From Vulcanimicrobium sp035943995 (GTDB lineage Bacteria; Vulcanimicrobiota; Vulcanimicrobiia; Vulcanimicrobiales; Vulcanimicrobiaceae), in assembly GCA_035943995.1 (NCBI GenBank), contig DASZBS010000057.1, positions 5,945-69,944 of the forward strand: a stretch of DNA of 64,000 nucleotides. The letters run 5' to 3'. Of this stretch, positions 33,001 to 40,809 are shown piece after piece; the stretch's first letter is position 1; the number at the start of each line of letters is the position of its first letter. Both the position numbers and the translations under genes were made by a program. The notes under the pieces are model-generated. The model worked only from the letters and a program-made list of their open reading frames with translations, ran no database searches and was not told where the DNA came from.

Positions 33001-33395
33001 ATCCCCAGAATCCGGGCTCCGTGTTCGCGCCGAACATCTCCGCAACACGCGGCACGGCCGAGGGAAATAGCGCGGGCGGCGTTCTGAGTCGTGCAAAAGT
33101 CGTGACGCAGATGAGCCTCGAGTTCACGCCGCCGCGCAACTCGCATAGCACGTACGGCGTGCTCGTGACCAACCTGTTCAACAGTCTCTATAACAACACG
33201 CGGACCCTGAACCCCCGTTATCAGCCGGTGGCGACCGGGCGCGCAGCACCGTATTCCGGATACACGTCTTTTGCGACGAACCCGGCGTTTCTCGAAAGCT
33301 ACAACTACACGCAGCGCAACGGCAATCTCCCCTACTTGTTCCAGGCGAGCAACATCGGTCGCACCGCCGAATTCTACTATCAGCTGCACCTTTAG
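30099..33395 (+). CDS. TonB-dependent receptor with carboxypeptidase-like regulatory domain (Oar-like)
   Basis: 1098 residues. Long signal peptide ending in SATPSFAQA (about residue 45). Residues 48-135 are a CarboxypepD_reg-like beta domain (GTISGTVTAQSGKPLAGVAVTAV, TTTTQANGFFSITGV). A plug-like segment (about 165-270, PVLRGGRENEEGFQFEGINYVDPF) is followed by a large outer-membrane barrel, ending in LFQASNIGRTAEFYYQLHL with a C-terminal aromatic pattern. Family members take up large substrates or act in adhesion. The following lipoprotein gene starts ten bases later, so they probably work together at the outer membrane. Substrate unknown. Confidence 0.85.
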   Translation: MSSMPAVRKADNLVRAARGPNSLRRVIASLAMALAFILSATPSFAQATTGTISGTVTAQSGKPLAGVAVTAVAPSQRYTTTTQANGFFSITGVSADTYSITFNVSGYQQLSENGVTVNAGQSVTVSPMLASQLQNIGRTQSRSGASAFQPTQTTDTYTSGTTQMQTILGKENGNNEALLLASVPGATFDATGFPVLRGGRENEEGFQFEGINYVDPFTNQFVNSLILNGAAQFQVTPGAGNASSGNAGTGTINVVAKRGKLPSFGSLDIEAYAPRSEQTAQLEYGWATPTGRISDYTSFYGDRVGGFQYGAGGQSAQLIGQQNGRANQWANDFLNNFVYKFGKDNAQSVQFFYQNTQFNLHLGNAFVKQPNGSFTLNGAPVYFKNNDPLYLLFTGATSGLSTAQIQALEPFSAGQTSVTQFLGGPGGRYPLGGTQPNETFKLQYSNNISSTLFATAKYYEVNNVEVFDNIYNGQNFDNGDSVAQQGGWARGVTLDFTKQLNSRNLVGFGADYRYLHPVFGQITGTGGLWNLFAANGYEVADFLPNNNACPAGPGNCGYLLGNNQGGTAYIAPGTKVPRANESAATNRNDYSLYIQDTYTPTSQLKVDVGLRLDGTHWRYPKCDINTCLPTSEGFFTTGPNKGQPDPSQDQFNYDPQTRDSKVLQPRIAVAYQFTPRDSIRVAYGRSVQFPLIANVDTTNNLAGQLYGAYAGVPSFDVNRYDPALGMPGNPLFAARFCGTTFDRVCTSYADQLTWENAANWAGIPITPLLPTTFNNWEASYSHSFGHQVAMKVTPFYRKAYNAIATAQQPLLKNGQQTLDANGVPLLGPALATNLGHSQITGVEFFVTKEAAYGLSGQLSLTYQNEFSNVIPTSASENFFPSVPFNSLQLGNQYRVGFLSPLAGILALSYRTHSGWRVNPTIAYDHGFPMGAGLVTPFTVNGKPYDLPNTNVTINTQLGGTAGATQYVDPQNPGSVFAPNISATRGTAEGNSAGGVLSRAKVVTQMSLEFTPPRNSHSTYGVLVTNLFNSLYNNTRTLNPRYQPVATGRAAPYSGYTSFATNPAFLESYNYTQRNGNLPYLFQASNIGRTAEFYYQLHL

Positions 33396-33404
33396 GAGAG
33401 ATCG

Positions 33405-34646
33405 TTGCTGACATACATGCGGGCGGCCGCGAGCGCGGCCGGACTCGGATTCCTGCTCGCCGGATGTACCGGCGGGCAGGTCGGGGTCGAACCCCCGACC
33501 CAACTCGCGGATGTTCAGAACGGCGCCGCGCTGACGTTCGCGGTCGGGACCGCGCGGTACGCGGGGCTGGGCACGTACCTCAACACGGTGACGACGTTTC
33601 GGCAGGCCGACGGCCTGTCGGCGACGCTCTACAACATCCCGGCCATTCAAGGGCCGCCGGGCTTCACGGTTCCCAACGCGGCCTCCGCGGGCGTCGATGC
33701 GAATACGTCCGCGATTACCGCAACGCCGCCGACCCAACCGGGTACGACGGCCGTCGTCACGACGTTCGGTCAAACCGGCGGCGCATATGCGTACGGCTTC
33801 GCACCGATCAACTCGAGCTCGACGGGAGCGCCGAAATACCCGCAATTCTCGGCGGCTACGGCCGGCAACTCCGCGCTGTACCTGGACGCGGTGAGCTCGA
33901 TCGTAGCCGGATCCGGAGGCGGAAACGTTCAAGCGAATCTGTTAGGGGGCGGCGGCGCCTTTCTCAACACGTATACACAACCGCTCTACCTGTCGGCGCG
34001 CAACCGCCTCCCGTTCGTATTCGGGCCGCCCGCGACGCCGAATTTCCACGACGGCACCTTCCCGCCGGGATTCCTCGGCTATCCGTCCGGCTTCACGATG
34101 TTCGCCGCGACACCCGTCGCGGGAACGTACGCGCTGACCGTAACAGTCCCGGGAAACTCGCCCGGCTCGGCGCCGGTGGCCGTGAAGACGGCCAGCGGAA
34201 CGCTTAGCAACGTGGCTCCCCTTGCGCCGGTAACGGCCCCGGTCGTCGCATCGCTTGGCGGCGGAAGCGCATCGTTCACGGTAGGTCCGTCTCCCCCGGG
34301 CGTGAGCAAACGGGTCATCTACGTCGTCGTGGTGGATGGGGCTAACGGCTCGCCCACCGCGTATTCCATCGATGCTACATCTGCCGGCACCTACGGCATC
34401 ACCACCGCGAACGGGCCCGTGAACGCGTCGGGCCAACACACACCTCCGTTCTCCGGCGCAAACGGCGACACGATCTTCGCGTACACCGTCGGCGCGGACT
34501 ATGACTTCCTGGCCCCCGCCCCGCCGGCGAACCTCCAGCAAACGCCGGGATTTCCCGCTCAGGCAGACATCACGGTCTCGACGGTCCAGGAGGTGGTCTA
34601 CTCCAATACGGTTGGCCCACTCACAACGAGGCGTACGGCGCGCTGA
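33405..34646 (+). CDS. Lipoprotein, partner of the TonB-type receptor
   Basis: 413 residues. TTG start at 33405 with AGGAG six bases away; ATG 33417 is the alternative. Lipobox LLAGC, then a Gly/Ala/Thr/Pro-rich mature part with repeated short strands (AVVTTFGQTGGAYAYGFAPI, GTYALTVTVPGNSPG), probably beta sandwich domains. Not recognised. The gene ends before a strong terminator and is coupled to the receptor gene. Confidence 0.7.
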   Translation: MLTYMRAAASAAGLGFLLAGCTGGQVGVEPPTQLADVQNGAALTFAVGTARYAGLGTYLNTVTTFRQADGLSATLYNIPAIQGPPGFTVPNAASAGVDANTSAITATPPTQPGTTAVVTTFGQTGGAYAYGFAPINSSSTGAPKYPQFSAATAGNSALYLDAVSSIVAGSGGGNVQANLLGGGGAFLNTYTQPLYLSARNRLPFVFGPPATPNFHDGTFPPGFLGYPSGFTMFAATPVAGTYALTVTVPGNSPGSAPVAVKTASGTLSNVAPLAPVTAPVVASLGGGSASFTVGPSPPGVSKRVIYVVVVDGANGSPTAYSIDATSAGTYGITTANGPVNASGQHTPPFSGANGDTIFAYTVGADYDFLAPAPPANLQQTPGFPAQADITVSTVQEVVYSNTVGPLTTRRTAR

Positions 34647-34680
34647 TTCAAAGCGAAATACGCGAGTGTGGAAACGAGGA

Positions 34681-34712
34681 GGGTGGTCGCCGAACCGGCG
34701 GCCACCCTTTCG
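34681..34712 (+). terminator. Rho-independent terminator
   Basis: GGGTGGTCGCC (34681-34691) pairs with GGCGGCCACCC (34697-34707) with one G-U, loop GAACC, followed by TTT. It ends the receptor-lipoprotein unit. Confidence 0.8.
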
Positions 34713-34808
34713 TTATACGGCGTTGGTCGTGCGACTGATGTCGGGCAGGGCGCATGGTGCGCGGCGAGAATACTCGACGGTCGTTTCGGCGCCGTAACAA
34801 CAAATGTT

Positions 34809-34884
34809 GCCGACGTAGCTCAGTTGGTAGAGCAGCGGTTTCGTAAACCGCAGGTCGCCGGTTCGAGTCCGGCCGTCGGCTCCA
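34809..34884 (+). tRNA. tRNA-Thr(CGT)
   Basis: 76 bases with a complete cloverleaf: acceptor GCCGACG/CGTCGGC, D-arm GCTC/GAGC, anticodon stem GCGGT/ACCGC with loop TTCGTAA (anticodon CGT, codon ACG), T-arm GCCGG/CCGGC with TTCGAGT, and encoded CCA. It reads ACG, the commonest Thr codon in the Thr leader at 23353. Confidence 0.97.
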
Positions 34885-34980
34885 GATCCTGCGCACGCCC
34901 CAAACGTATGGTCCGGAGGCTTGGCCTGCTCCCGCTGGCAATGCCAACTGCCTGGCACCCGGGCTGATTCCCGCTTGCCG

Positions 34981-35000
34981 TATCGAACATATGTTCGATA
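34981..35000. promoter_or_regulatory. Perfect 20-bp palindrome with SOS-box core
   Basis: TATCGAACATATGTTCGATA is a perfect palindrome; its core CGAACATATGTTCG matches the LexA box of Gram-positive type (CGAAC-N4-GTTCG). A 62-codon frame starts at ATG 35011 immediately after it, but that frame is antisense to the XRE gene's 3' end, so I do not call it a gene. The site is 97 bases after the tRNA. Confidence 0.6.
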
Positions 35001-35041
35001 CCCTTAGGGCATGAAAGGCGGGCTTTCCCTTTTCGATCCGG

Positions 35042-35401
35042 TTACGATGCGCTTGCTCGAGTGCCAGCGCGCGATTTTGAGTGCTGAAGCCGCTGTGCGA
35101 GGGCGAGAGCGTCCCCAGCCGTCCGAAGCGCCGTCAGCATCTCCTCCTCGAGCAGCGCGACCCGATCTTCGAGTGATCGCCGGGGGGCGCGCCGCGTAGC
35201 GTTGCCCTCGACCAGCTGGTCGAGCGACACGCCGAGCGCCTTCGCGATGCCGGCCACGATCAGCACGCCGGGGTCCTGGGTTTCGTCCCGCTCGATCCGC
35301 GAGATCGCCGCCTGGGCGACGCCCACGCGTTGCGCCAGGTCCGCCTGGGAGAGGTTGGCGGCGCTGCGCGCCGTCCGGATCCGTTCGCCGATCTTCGCCA
35401 C
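35042..35401 (-). CDS. XRE-family transcriptional regulator
   Basis: 119 residues, GTG start at 35401. HTH: IRTARSAANLSQADLAQRVGVAQAAISRIERDETQDPGVL (about residues 8-50), followed by a short coiled coil (LEDRVALLEEEMLTALRTA) that should dimerise. It probably binds the palindrome at 35450-35461 in the divergent promoter region. Similar small regulators control phage or toxin-antitoxin modules; none is clearly present here. Confidence 0.85.
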   Translation of the reverse strand: MAKIGERIRTARSAANLSQADLAQRVGVAQAAISRIERDETQDPGVLIVAGIAKALGVSLDQLVEGNATRRAPRRSLEDRVALLEEEMLTALRTAGDALALAQRLQHSKSRAGTRASAS

Positions 35402-35449
35402 GTTAGCGCACAGTCACACCGCGAGCGCGGCGGACCCTTTCATGCGGCC

Positions 35450-35495
35450 TTGCATATGCAAAATAGGTTGACGACAATCGAAATCCGTATATAAT
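35450..35495 (+). promoter_or_regulatory. Operator-like palindrome and promoter
   Basis: TTGCATATGCAA (35450-35461) is a perfect 12-bp palindrome, likely the XRE operator. A strong promoter follows: TTGACG (35468-35473), 16-base spacer, TATAAT (35490-35495). Seven bases later ATG 35503 begins a 12-codon frame (to 35541) overlapping the start of the next gene. Confidence 0.65.
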
Positions 35496-35524
35496 GAAAC
35501 GCATGGAATCCCTCTCGAACGCGC

Positions 35525-36052
35525 ATGCTCGACGTTCCTAGCGGTACGTATCGCGTCGCCGTCGTGTCGGTCGAGCTCCTGGGCACGCGCACCGACGTGC
35601 AGGTCGCGCTCGAGATCGTCGCCGGGCCGCACCGCGGCGCGCGCTTCGCGCACATCATGCGCACGTCGCTCGAACGCCCGCCGGCCACCGAGACCTATCC
35701 CGCGTTCGCGCGCTTCGTCGCGGCCGCGACGGGCGTCGACTGCGGCGACGCCGCGCAGCAGACCGTCGACGAGTGCGTGCTCGTCGGTCGCGAGCTCGAG
35801 GTCACCGTCCGCAGCGGCCCAAGCGGCATCCCGCAGATCGTACGATTCGCTCCGGCGCTGCGCGTTGCGCGCCGCGCGCACCGCATCGAGCGCAAGCACG
35901 TCGACGCGCTCGCGACGAGCGCGCGCTATGACGGCGACCAGCTCACCGACATCGTCGAGAGCGTCAGCCACGGCCGCACGCGCGCGCTCACGCGCCTGTC
36001 CGCGCGCGAGCGCGAGACGCTGATCGCGCGCATGCGCGGCTTCGCCTCCTGA
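35525..36052 (+). CDS. Hypothetical protein, possibly phage-derived
   Basis: 175 residues. The N-terminal 90 residues (GTYRVAVVSVELLGTRTDVQVALEIVAGPHRGARFAHIM, VLVGRELEVTVRSGPSG) resemble OB-fold single-strand-DNA-binding-like proteins of phages (DUF669 type), by eye. The C-terminus is helical and charged (RERETLIARMRGF). Driven by the strong promoter at 35468, under the divergent XRE regulator, downstream of a tRNA: a setting that suggests a mobile or accessory module. No integrase is visible. Confidence 0.6.
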   Translation: MLDVPSGTYRVAVVSVELLGTRTDVQVALEIVAGPHRGARFAHIMRTSLERPPATETYPAFARFVAAATGVDCGDAAQQTVDECVLVGRELEVTVRSGPSGIPQIVRFAPALRVARRAHRIERKHVDALATSARYDGDQLTDIVESVSHGRTRALTRLSARERETLIARMRGFAS

Positions 36053-36071
36053 CCGATTTCGGCACCGAAGC

Positions 36072-36275
36072 ATGCTGCACGTGGACGGGCCGTCGCGCCC
36101 GGCGATGGTCGGCGCGCGCGTGAGCCGCGAGGTGCGCGACTTGTTCGAGCACCGCGGTGCACGCGCCGGCGCGAGCGCGGGCGAGGTGCTGGAACTCGTC
36201 GGGCGAGCGCTGCTGCACGGCTTGACGATCGCGCAGCTGCGTGACCGTTTGTACGCGCCGGACGACGGCGGCTGA
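36072..36275 (+). CDS. Small hypothetical protein
   Basis: 67 residues starting 20 bases after the previous stop. AGEVLELVGRALLHGLTIAQLRDRLYAP vaguely recalls the C-terminal dimerisation tail of pyridine nucleotide-disulfide oxidoreductases, but it is too short to assign. May be a third gene of the 35.5 kb unit. Confidence 0.4.
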   Translation: MLHVDGPSRPAMVGARVSREVRDLFEHRGARAGASAGEVLELVGRALLHGLTIAQLRDRLYAPDDGG

Positions 36276-36306
36276 CGTGCAGCCGCCGGCGGCGCTTCTT
36301 GAACGC

Positions 36307-36894
36307 TTACTGCTCGTTGCCGACTTCGTATCGACCAAGCAAAATGTACTGCTCGAGGTCCTCGACGTCTGCCGGAAGCAACCGGCGTACGACTGATCGA
36401 ACGCGGTCGAGATCGTCGTTCGAAGCGAAACCGAGCATGCGGCTGAGATCACCCTGATCGACGCTGCGTGAGGCGTCGAGTTTCAGCGCGACGAGATAAG
36501 GAAGGTCGACGATCGGAAGCGTCCCGTTCTCCCACCGAACTGATGCAACCGCGTCGTGAATCCACGGTTGACTCGACGTCAGAATATCGACCGGCCGGCC
36601 CGAAACCACTCTCTGACCGATCAAGCCGAGCCGCGTATCCGAGAATTCCAGCGGCTGCGGCTTACGCGAATAACCGCTTTCGACAAGTTGGGACAGTGCT
36701 CGATCGAAATTCTCCGGGTCGACGAGGAGGTCGATATCCGCGGTCGTGCGTTCAGGCATGTACATGCGAGTCGCGACGCCGCCGATCACCGCATAAGGGA
36801 TATCTCTGAGCAATGTACCCCCCGTCCAACGCCCGTTGGGGCGGTAATCCCATAATTCCCGAAGAGCGACGGAATCGTCCCGCCGACCGCGCAT
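36307..36894 (-). CDS. Nucleotidyltransferase-fold protein (AbiEii/DUF6036-like)
   Basis: 195 residues from ATG 36894. IPYAVIGGVATRMYMPERTTADIDLLVDPENF is the minimal nucleotidyltransferase core: GG plus the D-x-D (ADIDLLV) metal site. The rest (RVVSGRPVDILTSSQPWIHDAV, VDLPYLVALKLDASRSVDQGDLSRML) fits antitoxin-like or toxin NTases often found in accessory regions. No abortive-infection partner is seen next to it. Real target unknown. Confidence 0.7.
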   Translation of the reverse strand: MRGRRDDSVALRELWDYRPNGRWTGGTLLRDIPYAVIGGVATRMYMPERTTADIDLLVDPENFDRALSQLVESGYSRKPQPLEFSDTRLGLIGQRVVSGRPVDILTSSQPWIHDAVASVRWENGTLPIVDLPYLVALKLDASRSVDQGDLSRMLGFASNDDLDRVRSVVRRLLPADVEDLEQYILLGRYEVGNEQ

Positions 36895-37059
36895 GCGACG
36901 GAAGAAGAACGCGCGACGGAAGGCTCGGTCCGCCACTGCCGGCCGCCGCGCGTCATTGCCGCCTGAGCCCGATTCCGCTTGCCGCATCTGCTGTCTAATT
37001 CCACAGCGGCGCACCAATCCCAGCTACGCTTGCCCGTTGCTTAATGTGCTAGCTGCGCA

Positions 37060-37091
37060 ACGAGGCGCCGGTCCCCCCACCAGCGCCTCGT
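37060..37091 (-). terminator. Hairpin downstream of the S53 peptidase gene
   Basis: ACGAGGCGC pairs with GCGCCTCGT (37060-37068 and 37083-37091) just past the stop of the 37115 gene on the minus strand. No U-run follows, so termination is uncertain. Confidence 0.4.
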
Positions 37092-37114
37092 CTCATGGTC
37101 GACTTGGGTTGGTG

Positions 37115-38893
37115 TTACTGGCCGATCTGACCGTTCATCACCGTGATGTCGAGCGTGCCCAGGCCGGTGGTGTAGTCGTAGCCCGTCAGCGCCGTGTAGA
37201 TGCCGTTCCCGCCCGTGATGACGTCGTGGAAACCACCGAGCGCCTGCGTCGGCGGCGGCCCCGTGACGGTCGTCGCGCCGGCTTGCTTTTCGATGTAATT
37301 GCGGTAGAGCTGCGGCGCCGCGAAGCCCAGCGCGTTGCCGTGCGCCGACATCAGGCGGGCGTAGGAACCCATCGCGAGCGGCGACGCTTCGCTGGTACCG
37401 CCAATGCCGCAGCCCGCGCTGCAGTCGCCGATGCCCGGGACGTTCGGGCCGTACACGGTATACGAACCGGAGTTCGCGTCGGCGGCCATCGCGATGTCCG
37501 GCAAACCGCGCAAGTTCGTCGCCGCGAGGCCGGTGCTCGACGGGATCACCGCCTGCTGCCAGCTCGTCGAGTTCTCGAACTGGCTCAGTCCGCCGCCGCC
37601 CGCGTTCCACGCGAGTTCACCCGCATAGCTCGAGTCCGACGCGTTGGAAACGACCGTCGTCCCGCCGACGCCGACGGCGTACGGCGACGCCGCGGGGTAC
37701 TCCACCATCGGCGGTCCGGATCCGGGCACGCCGTTCGTCCCCGCGAGCGCGCACGACGAGCCCGTGTCGCCGGTCGACACGAACATCGTCTGGCCTTGCG
37801 CGGCGGCTTGCATGAACAGACGGTCGTCAACCTTCATCGCGCCGTCGAGCCACGCTTGGTACTCGCACTCGCCGAACGACGAGTTGCCGAGCTGCGCGAC
37901 GTCCTGTGACACCCATTTGCTGTACGCGTTCGCAATGTCCGAGTCCGACAGCGACGTCGTGTCGTAGATGTAGAGCATGCTCACGGTCTGCGCCATGCCG
38001 GTGGAGCTCTGCGTGTCGAGATCCCACTCCGCGGCGCCTGCCGTATCGGAGCTCGCCAGGCCGACCTTGACGACGGTGACGGGCACCTGCGGCAGACCCT
38101 GCTTGTTCTCCGCATAGGCCAGATCGCTCACCGTTGAAGACACGTCGCCTTCGGCGATGACGGCGACGGTCGTGGCGGACCCCGTCGCCGTCCCGCCCGC
38201 GTCGTAGAACGCCTGCACGTCGTGCGCGTTGAACGACGGCACGCACTGCCCGTTCGGCGTCGCCTGCGGGAAGCAGTTCGCCGCCGTGCGCAGCTTGGGC
38301 GTGACCGCCATCTTCGCGGCGTTCGAAAGGCCGAGCACCGCGCTCACCGTGTTGCCGAGCGACGCCGGCACGAACGCAGGCTGCGTGTTGACGTAGACGG
38401 CAGAACCGCCGAGCTGGAACGATTCGAGCGACGTATCGAACGCCTTCGACGCCTGCGCCGCGGTCCCGTCGGCGCTGACGAGCTGCGCGCTCGTCTGCAC
38501 GTTGGTGAATCCTTGGCTCTGCAGGTACGACACGACGGCTTGCACTTCGCTCGGCGTCGGGCCGAATTGCGCGGCGAACTGCGACGGCGAGATGCGCTGG
38601 CGCGCCGCGATGAGCGACTTGAGCTGATCTTCGTTGTGGAGGTTCAGTGCGACGCGCACGGTCAGCGGCGTCGCCGGCGACAGCGCGCCGCGGTCCGTCC
38701 CACTGGGGATCGTCGCACCGCGCGTCGCCGTCGCCGACCAGCCGGCCGGGGCGACGATCGCTTCTTGCGCCGCGCGACCGTGCACGCTGGCCGCCGGGCC
38801 GCCGGCGGGAAGGAGATGGCTCATCACGCCGCCGCCCGAGCACGATGCGGTGAGCAAACCGGTGCTGATTGCAATGCCGAGAAGTTTTTTCAT
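37115..38893 (-). CDS. S53 (sedolisin/kumamolisin-type) peptidase, lipoprotein
   Basis: 592 residues. Lipoprotein-like signal (GLLTASCSGG). Residues about 60-200 are an activation propeptide (LHNEDQLKSLIAARQRISPSQFAAQFGPT). The catalytic domain has the acidic pair in GAAEWDLDTQ, the serine in GGTSEASP (GGTS rather than the common SGTS), and a calcium-site FHDVITGGNG near the end. Sedolisins are acid-active secreted endopeptidases that process themselves. Paralogous to the next gene; both lie in the same direction 10 bases apart. Likely role: extracellular protein degradation in an acidic habitat. Confidence 0.9.
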   Translation of the reverse strand: MKKLLGIAISTGLLTASCSGGGVMSHLLPAGGPAASVHGRAAQEAIVAPAGWSATATRGATIPSGTDRGALSPATPLTVRVALNLHNEDQLKSLIAARQRISPSQFAAQFGPTPSEVQAVVSYLQSQGFTNVQTSAQLVSADGTAAQASKAFDTSLESFQLGGSAVYVNTQPAFVPASLGNTVSAVLGLSNAAKMAVTPKLRTAANCFPQATPNGQCVPSFNAHDVQAFYDAGGTATGSATTVAVIAEGDVSSTVSDLAYAENKQGLPQVPVTVVKVGLASSDTAGAAEWDLDTQSSTGMAQTVSMLYIYDTTSLSDSDIANAYSKWVSQDVAQLGNSSFGECEYQAWLDGAMKVDDRLFMQAAAQGQTMFVSTGDTGSSCALAGTNGVPGSGPPMVEYPAASPYAVGVGGTTVVSNASDSSYAGELAWNAGGGGLSQFENSTSWQQAVIPSSTGLAATNLRGLPDIAMAADANSGSYTVYGPNVPGIGDCSAGCGIGGTSEASPLAMGSYARLMSAHGNALGFAAPQLYRNYIEKQAGATTVTGPPPTQALGGFHDVITGGNGIYTALTGYDYTTGLGTLDITVMNGQIGQ

Positions 38894-38903
38894 CGTCGCG
38901 CTC

Positions 38904-40733
38904 CTAGTGCCCGATCGCCGCGTAGAGCTTGGCGATGTCCATGCTGCCGAGGCCCGTCGTGTAGTCGTAGTGGGGCAGAGCGGTATACAAACCGTTCGTG
39001 CCTTGCAAGATGTCGTGGAACGGTCCGATAAGCTCGGTCTCGGGCGGACCCGCGATCTGCTGCGGCGTGCTGCCGCGGTAGACGTTGTAGAGCAGCGGCG
39101 CCGCGAAACCGAGCGCGTTGCCGTGCGCGCTCTGCATGCGGGCGAACACGCCGGCCGCCATCGGCGACGCGAGGCTCGTGCCGCCGTTGACGTACGACAC
39201 GCCGCCCATCCAGGTGATCGCGCCGGTCTCGATACCGGCGTCGTACGCGACGTCGGGCAGGCCGCGGAAGCTGTAGCCGGCCGGCGTCGTCCCGACGGGC
39301 TGCGTCGGCGACTCCCACGTGGGCGAGTACTCGAACTGGCTGAGGCCGCCGCCGCCCGACTGCCACGCCTGTTCGCCCAGATACGTGCCGTCGACGTTGC
39401 TGAACACGTCGGTTCCGCCGACCGCGACCGCGTACGGCGACGACGCGGGATATTCGACCATCGGCACGCCGCCTACGCCGCCGTTGGGCGGAGCGCCCGC
39501 GGCGCCGCAATATCCGCCGGTGTCGCCGGTCGACGCGAACAGCGTCTGCCCTTGCGCGGCCGCTTCGACGAGGATCATGTCGCCGACGAGCATGTCGCCG
39601 GACTGGTACGGGAACACTTCGCATCCGCCGACCGACGCGTTCATGATCGGCGCGCGGTCGTCGCTGGCCCATTTGTTGAACGCGACCGTCATGTCGGTGA
39701 ACGTGAACGACGCGACTTCGTAGAGATCGATCGCCTTGAGGTTGTACGCCATGCCTTGCACGTACGTCATGTCGAGCGTCCACTCACCGTTGCCGGTGAT
39801 GTCGGCGCTCTGCGGCTCGACGTGGATTTGATTGATCGGCACCTGCGGCAACCCGAACTGCGTCGCGCCGTACCGGAAGTCGCTGATCGCGATGGTCGGA
39901 TCGCCGACGGTGAAGATCGCGACCTCGGTGTTGGTCGCGGCCGGCGTCGAGCCGGCGTCGTACGCGATGTTGAACGTTGCGGGATCGTACCAGCGCGGGC
40001 ACACCGGCGCGCCCGTCGTCACGTTGACGTTCTTCAGACACGCCGTCGGACTCGGGTTGCCGTTCGCGTCGAACGAACCGGGTTGCACGCCGGACGCCGG
40101 CTGCTTCACCGGACTCGCCTTGAGGCCCGGGAAGTTCGTCAGGCCCAGCACCGCCACGACGTTGCCGCCCAGCGCCGCCGGCACGAACGCCGGCTGCGTG
40201 TTGGCGAAATACGTCGCGCCGTTCACGGAAAAGCCGTGCAGCGTCGTATTGAACGCTTTCTCGACCGTCGCGGCGGAAGCCGTCGCCGACACGAGTATGT
40301 TGTTCGGCGCGGCGGTCACGTTGCTGAAGCCCTGATTGCGAAGATAGGCGGTAGCCGCCGCGACCTGATCGCTCGACGGCGCGTACTGGCTCACGAACGC
40401 GTCGCGCGACATCCGCTGACCCGCCGCGATCGCAGCCTTCACCGCGTCGACGTTGCGTATCTGCAGCCCGAGCGTGACGTTGACCGGCTTCGTGCCGGCC
40501 AGCTCGCCGAGATCGGCCGCGTTCGCCAGCGCGATCGCGCTGGTGCCCGTCGTCGCCCAGCCGGGCGGTGCCGTGATCCCGGCCTTCGCTCGGGTGCTGT
40601 GCGCGCCGGTCAGGCTCGTGGGGCTCTGCGAGCCCGCGCCGCCCACCGCCGGGATCGTGCTCGCGCTATGGCCTCCCGAACAGGAAGCGGTGATGACACC
40701 GGTGACGACGGCCAGGACCGCAAATCTTCTCAT
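38904..40733 (-). CDS. S53 (sedolisin/kumamolisin-type) peptidase, lipoprotein
   Basis: 609 residues. Lipoprotein-like signal (TGVITASCSGG), propeptide (about 70-210, RNVDAVKAAIAAGQRMSRDAFVSQY), catalytic acidic pair in GNGEWTLDMTY, serine in NGGTSLASPMAAG, and calcium-site FHDILQGTNG. Clear paralog of the downstream gene (shared GPFHD/GGFHD, SAHGNALGFAAP and HYDYTTGLG motifs), so a tandem duplication. First gene of the pair; GAGGAG lies upstream of its ATG. Confidence 0.9.
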   Translation of the reverse strand: MRRFAVLAVVTGVITASCSGGHSASTIPAVGGAGSQSPTSLTGAHSTRAKAGITAPPGWATTGTSAIALANAADLGELAGTKPVNVTLGLQIRNVDAVKAAIAAGQRMSRDAFVSQYAPSSDQVAAATAYLRNQGFSNVTAAPNNILVSATASAATVEKAFNTTLHGFSVNGATYFANTQPAFVPAALGGNVVAVLGLTNFPGLKASPVKQPASGVQPGSFDANGNPSPTACLKNVNVTTGAPVCPRWYDPATFNIAYDAGSTPAATNTEVAIFTVGDPTIAISDFRYGATQFGLPQVPINQIHVEPQSADITGNGEWTLDMTYVQGMAYNLKAIDLYEVASFTFTDMTVAFNKWASDDRAPIMNASVGGCEVFPYQSGDMLVGDMILVEAAAQGQTLFASTGDTGGYCGAAGAPPNGGVGGVPMVEYPASSPYAVAVGGTDVFSNVDGTYLGEQAWQSGGGGLSQFEYSPTWESPTQPVGTTPAGYSFRGLPDVAYDAGIETGAITWMGGVSYVNGGTSLASPMAAGVFARMQSAHGNALGFAAPLLYNVYRGSTPQQIAGPPETELIGPFHDILQGTNGLYTALPHYDYTTGLGSMDIAKLYAAIGH

Positions 40734-40809
40734 CAGGCGAACTCCTCTCGCCTACGAGACTAACGACCCGAAGTCCAGACCCCCATACACAAAACCGGGT
40801 AGGCGCGCC

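Noticed and set aside
34648..34958. Minus-strand frames across the tRNA reading DGRTRTGDLRFTKPLLYQLSY
   Set aside because: This is the known false protein produced by translating a tRNA-Thr in antisense.
35011..35199. A 62-residue frame directly after the SOS-box-like palindrome
   Set aside because: It is antisense to the C-terminal coiled coil of the XRE regulator, has no clear ribosome binding site and no family; kept only as a remark.
34809..36300. A complete prophage or integrative element at tRNA-Thr
   Set aside because: No integrase, no terminase or tail genes and no duplicated tRNA 3' end were found in the window.
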